Source: JABWAN01 sp041918175
GTDB taxonomy: Bacteria; Zhuqueibacterota; Zhuqueibacteria; Zhuqueibacterales; Zhuqueibacteraceae
Direction of reading: 5' to 3'
Assembly: GCA_041918175.1 (NCBI GenBank)
Contig: JAYRWE010000004.1
Coordinates: 1-64,000, forward strand
Length of the DNA: 64,000 nt
The notes under the pieces are model-generated. The model was not told where the DNA came from and ran no database searches. It saw nothing but the letters and a program-made list of their open reading frames with translations. Made by a program: the position numbers and the translations under genes. Positions 50,239-59,924 of this stretch are shown one piece after another. How positions within the stretch are numbered: the first letter of the stretch is position 1; every line of letters begins with the position of its first letter.

Positions 50239-51378
50239 TCATGCCTTCCCATGATACGCGCGCTGCATCGCCGCAAGCCCCGCGCCCCATTCGAACTTCC
50301 AACCCAAATCGTGCAGCGTCATTTCCAGCGCACCGAGCATAGCGAGCATATCGAAGTGATCATAATCGCCCATGTGCGTCACGCGCATGATCTTGCCTTT
50401 CAATTGCCCCTGCCCGCCCGCAACGATGAAGCCGTGTTGCTCGCGCAGACTTTTTACCAACTCCTTGCCGTCAATTCCCTGCGGCGCTTTGATCGCCGTC
50501 AATGCATCCGAAGGAAGTTGCGGAAAAATTTCCAATCCGAGCGCTTGCATGCCGTTGCGCGTCGCATGCGCCAAACGCGCATAATGCCGCCACAAATTTT
50601 CCAAGCCGCGGCTGCGAATCTGTTTGAGCGATTCCGCAAGACCGAGTATCGCATTGATCGCCGGCGTCCACGACGTGCCGCCTTCGAGTGCGGCCTCGCG
50701 CGCTTTGGTGAAATCGAAATAGTAATGCGGCAAATCGCTGCTCTGATGCTTTTGCCATGCGCGCTCACTCAACGCCACGAATGCCAAGCCCGCGGGCGAC
50801 ATCGCGCCCTTTTGCGAACCCGAAACACACACGTCGATGTGCCAAGCATCAAAATAAAACGGCAACACGCCGACTGCCGTGACGCCATCGACAATCACCA
50901 GCGCTTCGCTCAATTCATGCACAAGCGCCGCCACGGCTTTGATGTCCGTAAGCGCGCCCGTCGAAGTTTCGCTGTGATTGCAAAACACCGCGGCGAGATT
51001 TTTATGCTGCTGCAACAGCGTGCGCAACTCTTCCAAGTTCGGCGAGTGGCCCCACGGCATTTTCATCGTGAGCACTTCGAGACCATAGGCTTTGCTAATT
51101 TCCGCCCAGCGTTCGCCAAACTTGCCGCCTTCGAGCACGAGCACTTTCTCGCCGCGCGAGAGAAGATTGCCCACGCACGCTTCCATGCCGCCCGTGCCCG
51201 AGCACGAAAGCACGAGCACTTCCTGTTTGGTTTGAAAAAAACACTGCAAGTCCGCGAGCACTTGCTGAAAAACGTCGCGAAACGCCGGGCTGCGATGATA
51301 GACATTGCCTTGCATGGCCGCAACGCGCACCGCCTCGGGAATCTGCGTTGGGCCTGGAGTATAAAGACGTGTGCGCAT
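50239..51378 (-). CDS. Class V aminotransferase (alanine-glyoxylate/serine type)
   Basis: 379 residues. Family blocks: YTPGPTQIPEAVR, LVLSCSGTGGMEACVGNLL, CNHSETSTGALTDI, VDGVTAVGVLPF, and VSGSQKGAMSP with the Lys that binds PLP; then GQLKGKIMRVTHMGDYDHFDML. This group transfers amino groups between alanine, serine or aspartate and glyoxylate or hydroxypyruvate. The closest partner in known operons is SerA, absent here. The enzyme is cytoplasmic. The engB gene lies upstream, separated by a perfect inverted repeat. Confidence 0.88.
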   Translation of the reverse strand: MRTRLYTPGPTQIPEAVRVAAMQGNVYHRSPAFRDVFQQVLADLQCFFQTKQEVLVLSCSGTGGMEACVGNLLSRGEKVLVLEGGKFGERWAEISKAYGLEVLTMKMPWGHSPNLEELRTLLQQHKNLAAVFCNHSETSTGALTDIKAVAALVHELSEALVIVDGVTAVGVLPFYFDAWHIDVCVSGSQKGAMSPAGLAFVALSERAWQKHQSSDLPHYYFDFTKAREAALEGGTSWTPAINAILGLAESLKQIRSRGLENLWRHYARLAHATRNGMQALGLEIFPQLPSDALTAIKAPQGIDGKELVKSLREQHGFIVAGGQGQLKGKIMRVTHMGDYDHFDMLAMLGALEMTLHDLGWKFEWGAGLAAMQRAYHGKA

Positions 51379-51445
51379 GGGAGACGTTCAAGAGTGCGTT
51401 AGCATGTTCTACTTCAAGTTGATTTGTAATTCGCTTCCCATCGGT

Positions 51446-51534
51446 GTCATCCTGGAAGGACCTTCCCTAGCACTGGGCACACCTTTGAGAATTGGAGTTG
51501 TCTCAAGCACGAGGGAAGGTCCTTCCAGGATGAC
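51446..51534. repeat. Perfect 23-bp inverted repeat
   Basis: The left arm 51446-51468 (GTCATCCTGGAAGGACCTTC and three more bases) is exactly complementary to the right arm 51512-51534, with 43 bases between. A decayed relative is at 1346-1416. No transposase is present, so it is a non-autonomous repeat or a hairpin element between the engB and aminotransferase genes. Confidence 0.85.
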
Positions 51535-51560
51535 AACTTTGCGGGAAGTCACAAGGCCGT

Positions 51561-51581
51561 AGGCACGGCTAAGCCGTGGCT
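51561..51581. repeat. CACGGCT-AGCCGTG palindrome, copy 1
   Basis: AGGCACGGCT-A-AGCCGTGGCT, with one mismatched pair, just 7 bp downstream of the engB stop on the - strand. A perfect version is at 58051-58071. Confidence 0.7.
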
Positions 51582-51587
51582 GAACCG

Positions 51588-52208
51588 TTATGGCGTTTCT
51601 TGATACGACTGCACCAACGCAATAACCTGCTGCCACAATTCTTTGAAGCCCAAACCCTCTTCCGCCGAAAACATGAGCGTGCTCAACAGCGGCACATGCA
51701 CCGTGGATTTGCCAATCTCGCGCTGCATGTCTGCGCGTTGCTTGTTCGAAAGTTTATCCGCTTTGGTTGCCACGAGCACGGTCGGCATCTTGATCGACGC
51801 GAGCCACGTTAATAGCTCCATATCATTCTCCATCGCGCCGTGGCGAATGTCGATGATCGAAAGCGCGCCCGCAAGCGCGGAAGATTTCGTGAAGTAATCT
51901 TCAATCAACGCGCGCCAGCTTTCGCGCTCGGCTTGTGAAACTTGGGCGTAGCCATATCCCGGCAAATCGACAAAGTAAAACGGTCGCACGCTGTGCCCTT
52001 CGGGCTTGATGAGATAGAAATTAAGCTGTCGGGTTTTACCCGGCGTGTTGCTCGTGCGCGCGAGGTTTTTACGCCGCAAGAGCGTGTTAAGCAAGCTCGA
52101 TTTGCCGACATTCGAGCGCCCGCACAATGCGATTTGCGGCAAACGATCCTTCGGAAACTGTGTCGCGCTCGCGGCGCTGATGACGAACTCGGCGTGGGAT
52201 ATTTTCAT
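51588..52208 (-). CDS. engB: Ribosome biogenesis GTPase EngB (YihA/YsxC)
   Basis: 206 residues. GTPase motifs are complete: G1 GRSNVGKSSLLN, G2 region NTPGKTRQLNFY, G3 DLPGYGYA, G4 ATKADKLS and G5 FSAEEGLG. It binds GTP and takes part in large-subunit assembly in the cytoplasm. It follows the lon gene by 92 bp, with a CGCGAAT inverted repeat between. It is part of a leftward block lon-engB-aminotransferase. Confidence 0.93.
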   Translation of the reverse strand: MKISHAEFVISAASATQFPKDRLPQIALCGRSNVGKSSLLNTLLRRKNLARTSNTPGKTRQLNFYLIKPEGHSVRPFYFVDLPGYGYAQVSQAERESWRALIEDYFTKSSALAGALSIIDIRHGAMENDMELLTWLASIKMPTVLVATKADKLSNKQRADMQREIGKSTVHVPLLSTLMFSAEEGLGFKELWQQVIALVQSYQETP

Positions 52209-52228
52209 TTGCTATGAAGGCCATTTTT

Positions 52229-52293
52229 AACCGCGAATAGTCGCGAATCAGCGCGAATAAAACATTCGCGCTCATTCGCGTGAATTCGCGGTT
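52229..52293. repeat. CGCGAAT inverted-repeat element, copy 1 (downstream of lon)
   Basis: AACCGCGAA at the left and TTCGCGGTT at the right, with TCGCGAATCAGCGCGAAT and its complement inside. It sits 7 bp after the lon stop. A second copy flanks lon on the other side (54820-54889). Confidence 0.8.
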
Positions 52294-52300
52294 CGAACAA

Positions 52301-54748
<2,448 letters not shown>

Positions 54749-54819
54749 GCAGAGTTTTTCTAGTAAAAGTGAATGTGTTGCTTTCGGGAACGTCGTTTAA
54801 ATAAACCAGCCATTTTGCT

Positions 54820-54889
54820 AAACCGCGAATCAACGCGAATGAGCGCCAATTCTTTTTCATTCGCGTTGATTCGCGTCCATTCGCGGTTT
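54820..54889. repeat. CGCGAAT inverted-repeat element, copy 2 (upstream of lon)
   Basis: AAACCGCGAATCAACGCGAA at the left and the complementary CGCGTTGATTCGCG...CGCGGTTT at the right. Together with 52229-52293 it brackets lon. Confidence 0.8.
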
Positions 54890-54921
54890 AGAAAATGGAA
54901 GGTTTTTGATCGGTGCATTAG

Positions 54922-54957
54922 AAATAAAAAACGCCCGCCCATGAGCGAGCGAGCGTT
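54922..54957 (-). terminator. Hairpin plus T-run at the start of the lon leader
   Basis: On the - strand AACGCTCGC pairs with GGGCGGGCGTT and a run TTTTTTATT follows (54931-54923). It has the form of an intrinsic terminator, but the promoter just upstream would start transcription within the left arm. It could end transcripts from the DUF4062 side, stabilise the lon mRNA 5' end, or yield a very short RNA. Confidence 0.55.
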
Positions 54958-54959
54958 GC

Positions 54960-54988
54960 AATATAGCCAAAGGCGAATGCGCAGTCAA
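54960..54988 (-). promoter_or_regulatory. Sigma-70-type promoter toward lon
   Basis: On the - strand: TTGACT (54988-54983), a 17-base spacer, TATATT (54965-54960). Spacing and both boxes are close to the ideal. Lon begins about 205 bases downstream. The heat-shock type of promoter was not recognised. Confidence 0.65.
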
Positions 54989-55307
54989 TGCAAATTTCCA
55001 CGGGAGGCGCATGCGCGAATAGCAGTTGTGTCGCCTTGCGCAAACTGCGCATGCTAGCGTCTATCTAAAATCTTCCCGAACGAAAATAGCCCTCGCCCCT
55101 TGAGGGCGATTGATTCGAGCAATGAGTTCATGCTCGCCACAGCGCCCCACAAGGGAGGCGGGACTACATTGCCTTCGGCAAACGCTCACTTCGCGCCGAG
55201 CGCCTGTTCAATCTCCGTCAGCGTTTCCCGTGTTGATTGCAGATCATCTGGCGCTCGCAGGCGTGTAAAAATTTCGCCAGCGTCGTGAAGGAATGTCACG
55301 GCGCATT

Positions 55308-55336
55308 GTAGGGGCGCAGCAATGCTGCGCCCCTAC
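55308..55336. repeat. GGGGCGCAGC palindrome, copy 1
   Basis: GTAGGGGCGCAGC-AAT-GCTGCGCCCCTAC, perfect 13-base arms. Confidence 0.85.
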
Positions 55337-55432
55337 GCGCTGATTGCACATCACCTGGCAAACGCAGGCGCGTGAAAATCTCGACGGCGCGGCGGGATAA
55401 CGATAACCCCTCTTGTTGGCGCGCGGGTTGGG

Positions 55433-55461
55433 GTTGGGGCGCAGCAATGCTGCGCCCCAAC
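55433..55461. repeat. GGGGCGCAGC palindrome, copy 2
   Basis: Same palindrome with GTTGGGG/CCCCAAC ends: both arms changed together, so the ability to pair is kept. Confidence 0.85.
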
Positions 55462-55551
55462 GCGCTGATTGCACATCACCTGGCAAACGCAGGCGTGTGA
55501 AAATCTCGACGGCGCGGCGGGATAACGCCTCTTGTTGGCGCGCGGGTTGGG

Positions 55552-55580
55552 GTTGGGGCGCAGCAATGCTGCGCCCCTAC
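55552..55580. repeat. GGGGCGCAGC palindrome, copy 3, overlapping a stop codon
   Basis: GTTGGGGCGCAGC-AAT-GCTGCGCCCCTAC. Its right arm contains the TAG stop (55577-55579, - strand) of the DUF4062 gene. Confidence 0.85.
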
Positions 55581-58012
55581 GCACCCAATGCTTTTTCAAT
55601 CTCCGTCAGCGTTTTCTGCGCCTCGGGTAATTCGCTATAGTGCAGGCGCGTGAAAATCTCGACGGCACGGCGAGCATAAGATAATGCCTCTTCGAGATTT
55701 CGATTTTGCTTGAGCCGGGCTTTGGCGAAAACGTTGCTATAGTAGCCAATCAATTCCTGCCGCTCAAATTTTTCTGAAAGTACGATGGCTTCGCGGGCAA
55801 GGGACTCAGCTTCTGCCCATTGCTCACCGTCGAGGACGAGCGCCGCTAGGTTGCCTGTGTAGATGGCTGTGCCTTCATCGTCTTTGATTATTTTCGCAAT
55901 GCGCAGGGCTTCGCGGTAGTCGCGCTCGGCGGCATCATGATCTCCGTTAGCCTTTTCCACGCTCGCCAGAGAGTCCAGCACGATTGCGACTTCCTCACTT
56001 TCAGGGGAGATGAAGCGGAAAATTTCCAGTGCTTCGCGGTAGGCGGTGATAGCGGCGGGGTAGTCTTTATTCAGTTTGTGACCGAGCCCGCGCAGGCGGA
56101 TAGCAAACGCTTTGTTGCGCGGCGTGCTATCCTGCCAGTGTTCGGCGGCGCGAACGGCGGATGCGAGCACCTCAGTTGGTTGGTTGCGGAGGCTGTACGT
56201 GTATCCTGCCTCATATGCTCGCCAGCCTGCGTTCTCTTTATCATCGGTGGCGAGGGCGCGCGCTGCGGCTTGTTCGGAAAGCCAAATCCAGTCACCCCAT
56301 CTACCTGTGAAGTCGAAAAATCGGAATAGTTTGTCGCAAACCTTTTGCAGGCGAGCATTGTCGCCTGTCAACAGACGCGGCAGGGCGGCGGAGATGAAGT
56401 CCCATTCGGCGTCCAGTGTGCGGAAGCCATCATAGTTGTCGTATCCGCCGTATTGTTGGGCGAGGGCGTAGGCGCGGTTGGTGAGGGCATCGCCTGTCTG
56501 GGTCACGGCTTCGGGGCGGCGCGTGCGGATGAACTTCGCTGTCAGCGGGGGTAAAAAGTAGGTTTGGGCGGACAGGTCAGAGGTCAGGATGGAGCGGTCG
56601 GTCAGGTCTTCCAGCGCAGTCTCCGCGGCGCGTTCGGGTAGGCCGGTCATGTCCGCAATCCACTTGAGCTTGGCGGGCACGGTGAAATGCGTCAGCGCGG
56701 CGAGCACTTTGGTCTCGTCTTCAGTGAAGGTCTCCAGCAGGTCGCCGAAGATGTATTCGAGCGGGTCGTTGCCTTTGGGGGCTTTGTCAATGAAGGCACA
56801 GGCTTCGGCGATGGTGCGGCACTGCGAACCTGCGCGCCCCAACTGCCCCGCGATCCAGCGGATGAAGAGCGGGTTGCCCTGCGTGATGGCATAAAGTTCA
56901 TCTCGCTCCTTTTGCGAGGCGTGGTTGAGGCGCGGATATTTTTGCGCAAGCTTGGCGAGGAGTTGCAGCGCTTCATCGCGCGAGAGGCGGTCAAGGCGCA
57001 CGATGCGCGCGTCCACGTCCGAGCGGCGGCGGGAGGTGACGATGGCTTTGTTGCCTTCGGGCAGGCGTGAGAGAAATTGGAACAGGCGCGTGCGTTCGTC
57101 TTCAGGCAGGGTTTCCAAATTGTCGAAGATGATCAGCGCCTTTTTGCCCGCCAGCGCGAGGCGCAAGATATTGGGGCGATCATCTGGTGGGAGTTTTTCC
57201 AAGCTGTCTTCGCCCAATTCCTTTCCCAACTCGGCGAGCATGGCAAGGTAAGTTGGGCGCGTGAAATCGGATAATGGCTTTTCTCCTTCGACGGTCAGTT
57301 CGCGCACTTTGGCGGTGATAAAAATTTTGCGCTCGAAGAGTTCCGCGGGCGCGTCATGCGCGGCCTTGATGGCGAGGGCAGTCTTGCCTATACCGCCAGG
57401 TCCGTCAATGAGCGCGCCCCAGGTGCGGGATTCGGGGGAGAGGGCGGCGGCGATGGTTTTGAGTTCTTTTTCACGTCCAACAAAGAAAGACTCTTGCGGA
57501 AGTGTATTGCCTGTCGGTTTTGGAGATTGGTAATTGGCAATTGGTATTTGAGAATTGGGATGTTCGGAGAGATAACGCCCAACCGACGAGGCGATGTTGT
57601 TCGCCAGATTATCTGGCGTGGTGAAAAACTCGACGGGCTGTTTTTTGACCTTGCTCAAAAAGGCGTTGAGTTTGTCTTTCTTGCCATGCTCGATGTGTTT
57701 GGGCGACCAAGGATGCTCTTCATTGATGATGAAGCCAAAGATGGGCTTGCCAAGTTTTTGCGCATGGTCGAATTCCTGTTCGGTGATGGAAACATCTTTG
57801 CCGTCAGGAATATATCCGTAACGATGAGCGTAAATACCAACGAACAACTCGCTTTCTTCCACTTCATCCAAACAAGCTTTGGTGGATTCAACCGGACGCG
57901 CGCCGAAGGCTTCCATCCAGATCACGTGCAAGCCAAGTTGTTCCAGCGCGTCGTGCGCAGCTTTGCGGTGTTCGATGAGATCATTGTAGGTGGAACTGAG
58001 AAAGACTTTCAT
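55577..58012 (-). CDS. DUF4062 - STAND NTPase - TPR protein
   Basis: 811 residues. Residues 1-95 are DUF4062 (MKVFLSSTYNDLIEHRKAAH, GIYAHRYGYIPDG), a TIR-like alpha/beta domain. A linker made from a simple repeat (57522-57560) follows. The NTPase part has FFVGREKELKTIAAAL, P-loop GPGGIGKT at 204-211, Walker B ALIIFDNLETL and TSRRRSD. A winged-helix-like region and several TPRs (from about 600; PAAITAYREALEIFRF, DHDAAERDYREALRIAK) end the protein. STAND proteins with such N-terminal domains act in signalling and, in several cases, phage defence. Codon and base use (GTC/GGC with TTG linkers) differ from neighbours. The stop codon lies inside a palindrome, so the C terminus has probably been altered. 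Confidence 0.82.
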   Translation of the reverse strand: MKVFLSSTYNDLIEHRKAAHDALEQLGLHVIWMEAFGARPVESTKACLDEVEESELFVGIYAHRYGYIPDGKDVSITEQEFDHAQKLGKPIFGFIINEEHPWSPKHIEHGKKDKLNAFLSKVKKQPVEFFTTPDNLANNIASSVGRYLSEHPNSQIPIANYQSPKPTGNTLPQESFFVGREKELKTIAAALSPESRTWGALIDGPGGIGKTALAIKAAHDAPAELFERKIFITAKVRELTVEGEKPLSDFTRPTYLAMLAELGKELGEDSLEKLPPDDRPNILRLALAGKKALIIFDNLETLPEDERTRLFQFLSRLPEGNKAIVTSRRRSDVDARIVRLDRLSRDEALQLLAKLAQKYPRLNHASQKERDELYAITQGNPLFIRWIAGQLGRAGSQCRTIAEACAFIDKAPKGNDPLEYIFGDLLETFTEDETKVLAALTHFTVPAKLKWIADMTGLPERAAETALEDLTDRSILTSDLSAQTYFLPPLTAKFIRTRRPEAVTQTGDALTNRAYALAQQYGGYDNYDGFRTLDAEWDFISAALPRLLTGDNARLQKVCDKLFRFFDFTGRWGDWIWLSEQAAARALATDDKENAGWRAYEAGYTYSLRNQPTEVLASAVRAAEHWQDSTPRNKAFAIRLRGLGHKLNKDYPAAITAYREALEIFRFISPESEEVAIVLDSLASVEKANGDHDAAERDYREALRIAKIIKDDEGTAIYTGNLAALVLDGEQWAEAESLAREAIVLSEKFERQELIGYYSNVFAKARLKQNRNLEEALSYARRAVEIFTRLHYSELPEAQKTLTEIEKALGA
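57522..57560. repeat. ATTGG simple repeat inside the DUF4062 gene
   Basis: Variants of ATTGGTA/ATTGGCA/ATTGGGA in tandem, read in frame as the interdomain linker (NSQIPIANYQS). Such ATTGG strings are typical of intergenic repeats in other bacteria. Confidence 0.7.
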
Positions 58013-58050
58013 GGAGTTTCACTCCCGTTTTCGAACACGATAAAACTGCA

Positions 58051-58071
58051 AGCCACGGCTCAGCCGTGGCT
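58051..58071. repeat. CACGGCT-AGCCGTG palindrome, copy 2
   Basis: AGCCACGGCT-C-AGCCGTGGCT, perfect 10-base arms, followed by TGAAC as in copy 1. It lies in the 68-bp gap between the S58 peptidase and the DUF4062 gene. Confidence 0.75.
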
Positions 58072-58080
58072 GAACGACTC

Positions 58081-59004
58081 TTAACTTTCACGAGGCACGA
58101 TCGCATTCACAATCGCCTCCGCCACCAATTCCGCGGCAATAGCGCCGACGGCGAGCACATCCGCGTGTTCGTTGCCCACGGAGAGCGCGAACACGATGTC
58201 GCCATCATAGGGCGTGTGCACGGGACGAATTACTTTCGGCAAACCGTCTTGCGCCATTTGCGCAATCTTCGTGATCTCTTCTTTGTTGAACACAGCGTTC
58301 GTGGCCACGGCAACCAGCGTCGTGTTGCCGCTCCACGGCGAGAACGGCGCGACGGGGTGCGCTTTGAGATGCGCGAGCGTATCGATAAAACTTCCGTCCT
58401 CGCGTTTTGCGCCGGCCAAAATTTTTCCAGAGTGTTGATCGATAATATCGCCAAACGCATTGACCACGGCGAGTGCGCCGATCACTAAATTATCTTTGCG
58501 CCACGAGGCCATGCCAATGCCGCCGGGCATGCACGAAGCCATCGCGTGCAGCTTGCCAATCGTCGCGCCGCAGCCCGCGCCAATTGCGCCTTGTCGCGCT
58601 TCATTTGTGCTCGCGGAGAGACAGGCTTGATACGCCATTTCCGCATTGGGCCGCACGTGCGCGTCGCCGATGGCCAAATCAAAAATCACAGCAGCGGGAA
58701 CGATGGGCACTTTGGTCACGCCCACGTCGAAGCCAATGCCGCGCTCTTCGAGATATTTTTGCACGCCGCCCGCGGCATCTAAACCAAACGCGCTGCCGCC
58801 GGTGAGCAAGAGACCGTGAATCGCTTGCACCAAACGCACGGGCCGCAAGAGTTCAATCTCGCGCGTGCCGGGCGCGGAGCCACGTACATCAACGCCGGTG
58901 ACGGCAGGTTGGTCGGGAAGAATAACGGTGCAGCCCGTGCGCGCGAGGAGATCGTGCGCATGGCCGAGGCGGAGGCCGGGAACGTCGCAGAGGGAATTGA
59001 GCAT
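58081..59004 (-). CDS. P1/S58-family aminopeptidase (DmpA-like)
   Basis: 307 residues. Family blocks: DVPGLRLGHAHD, GCTVILPDQ, LLTGGSAFGLDAAGGVQKYL, GAIGAGCGATIGKL, and SGNTTLVAVATNAVF around the self-cleavage site where a Thr/Ser becomes the N-terminal nucleophile. The precursor would split into two subunits. It may act on D- or beta-aminoacyl peptides in the cytoplasm. It stands between deoD and the DUF4062 gene on the same strand. Confidence 0.85.
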   Translation of the reverse strand: MLNSLCDVPGLRLGHAHDLLARTGCTVILPDQPAVTGVDVRGSAPGTREIELLRPVRLVQAIHGLLLTGGSAFGLDAAGGVQKYLEERGIGFDVGVTKVPIVPAAVIFDLAIGDAHVRPNAEMAYQACLSASTNEARQGAIGAGCGATIGKLHAMASCMPGGIGMASWRKDNLVIGALAVVNAFGDIIDQHSGKILAGAKREDGSFIDTLAHLKAHPVAPFSPWSGNTTLVAVATNAVFNKEEITKIAQMAQDGLPKVIRPVHTPYDGDIVFALSVGNEHADVLAVGAIAAELVAEAIVNAIVPRES

Positions 59005-59086
59005 GACTGGTTGCTCGTTGCTCGTGATTGTGCGTTAGATTGGTCGTTGTGTCAGCGAAAGAAACACAGCGCGACTTTGCCGTTAT

Positions 59087-59788
59087 CTAAACCGCCAGTT
59101 CCAACGCAATCTCAAACATTTTCGTGAACGCAAGCTGGCGCGCCTCCGCGGTCTCTTCCGCCTTCGTGACCAAACTGTCGGACACCGTGAGCAGCGCGAG
59201 CGCTTCGACTTTGTGATAGGCCGCGAGCGTGTAGAGCGCCGCGGTCTCCATTTCAACCGCGAGAATGCCGTATTGCGCCCAGAGTTTCCATTCTTCGGGA
59301 TCGGCGCTGTAAAAATTATCGCTGCTCAAAATGCCGCCGACTTTCACGGGAATATTTTTTTGCTGCGCGATTTGATGCGCTTGCTGGAGCAAACGAAAGT
59401 TTGCGGTTGAGGCGTAATCCATGCCGCGAAAGCGCACGCGATTGAAACTCGAATCGGTCGAGGCGGATTGCGCGAGCACGAGATCGCGCAGTTGCAACTC
59501 CGGCTGCAGAGCGCCGCAGCTTCCCACGCGAATCGCGCGCTTCACCCCGTAAAACGTCATCAGCTCACTCGCATAAATCGCCAGCGAAGGCATGCCCATG
59601 CCCGTGCCTTGAATCGATACGCGCTTGCCTTTGTAATAGCCGGTGAAGCCGAACATGTTGCGAATTTGATTATGACACACGACGTTTTCGAGCATGGTCT
59701 CGGCAATGTGTTTGGCGCGGAGTGGATCGCCGGGCAGGAGCACGGTTTCGGCAATGTCGCCGGGCTTGGCGGAAATATGAAAGGACAT
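59087..59788 (-). CDS. deoD: Purine-nucleoside phosphorylase DeoD-type
   Basis: 233 residues, normal length. Marks: LLPGDPLRAKHIAE (phosphate Arg), GTGMGMPSLAIYASEL, RVGSCGALQPEL, VEMETAALYTLAAYH (ribose contact Met-Glu) and TVSDSL with the base-binding Asp. It cleaves purine (deoxy)nucleosides with phosphate for salvage in the cytoplasm. No other salvage gene is adjacent. It precedes the S58 peptidase gene by about 80 bp on the same strand. Confidence 0.93.
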   Translation of the reverse strand: MSFHISAKPGDIAETVLLPGDPLRAKHIAETMLENVVCHNQIRNMFGFTGYYKGKRVSIQGTGMGMPSLAIYASELMTFYGVKRAIRVGSCGALQPELQLRDLVLAQSASTDSSFNRVRFRGMDYASTANFRLLQQAHQIAQQKNIPVKVGGILSSDNFYSADPEEWKLWAQYGILAVEMETAALYTLAAYHKVEALALLTVSDSLVTKAEETAEARQLAFTKMFEIALELAV

Positions 59789-59924
59789 GGTTCACTCGCT
59801 ATTTGATTCGTGAGAGAGGTTTATCGCGGCGGGAAAGTGTATGTGAAGGAAAGAAGGAAGTCAAGCAGAAATTCCTCATTCGCGGTTCAAAAAGTAGTCA
59901 GGCAATTTAGTCGCCGCGCCCCAT

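Larger units (their letters stand above)
54749..55576. other. Repeat-rich interval between lon and the DUF4062 gene
   Basis: These 828 bases hold no intact gene. From left to right: the CGCGAAT element (54820-54889), a terminator-like hairpin and promoter (54922-54988), a CCTCGCCCCTTGAGGGCGA palindrome near 55090, and the array of decayed 3'-end copies of the DUF4062 gene (55189-55576) with three GGGGCGCAGC palindromes. Confidence 0.7.
55189..55576 (-). pseudogene. Array of decayed 3'-end copies of the DUF4062-STAND-TPR gene
   Basis: Beyond the stop of the DUF4062 gene the - strand encodes the tail segment again: SRRAVEIFTRLRLPGDVQSA twice (around 55475-55535 and 55345-55405) and finally NFYTRLRAPDDLQS...TLTEIEQALGAK with its own stop near 55187-55191. 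The pieces are separated by GGGGCGCAGC palindromes (55308-55336, 55433-55461, 55552-55580). The last piece looks like the ancestral end of the gene. Repeat unit length is about 120 bases. Confidence 0.7.

Noticed and set aside
51446..51534. Insertion sequence ends
   Set aside because: The arms are only 43 bases apart and no transposase lies between or nearby; kept as a repeat.
54960..55188. Small RNA gene (SRP, 6S or tmRNA) in the gap before lon
   Set aside because: None of the conserved cores of these RNAs is recognisable; only a promoter and hairpin remain.
55189..55580. CRISPR-like array
   Set aside because: Units are about 120 bases, unequal, and each contains a piece of the neighbouring gene plus a palindrome. 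There are no short direct repeats with unique 30-40-base spacers and no cas gene.
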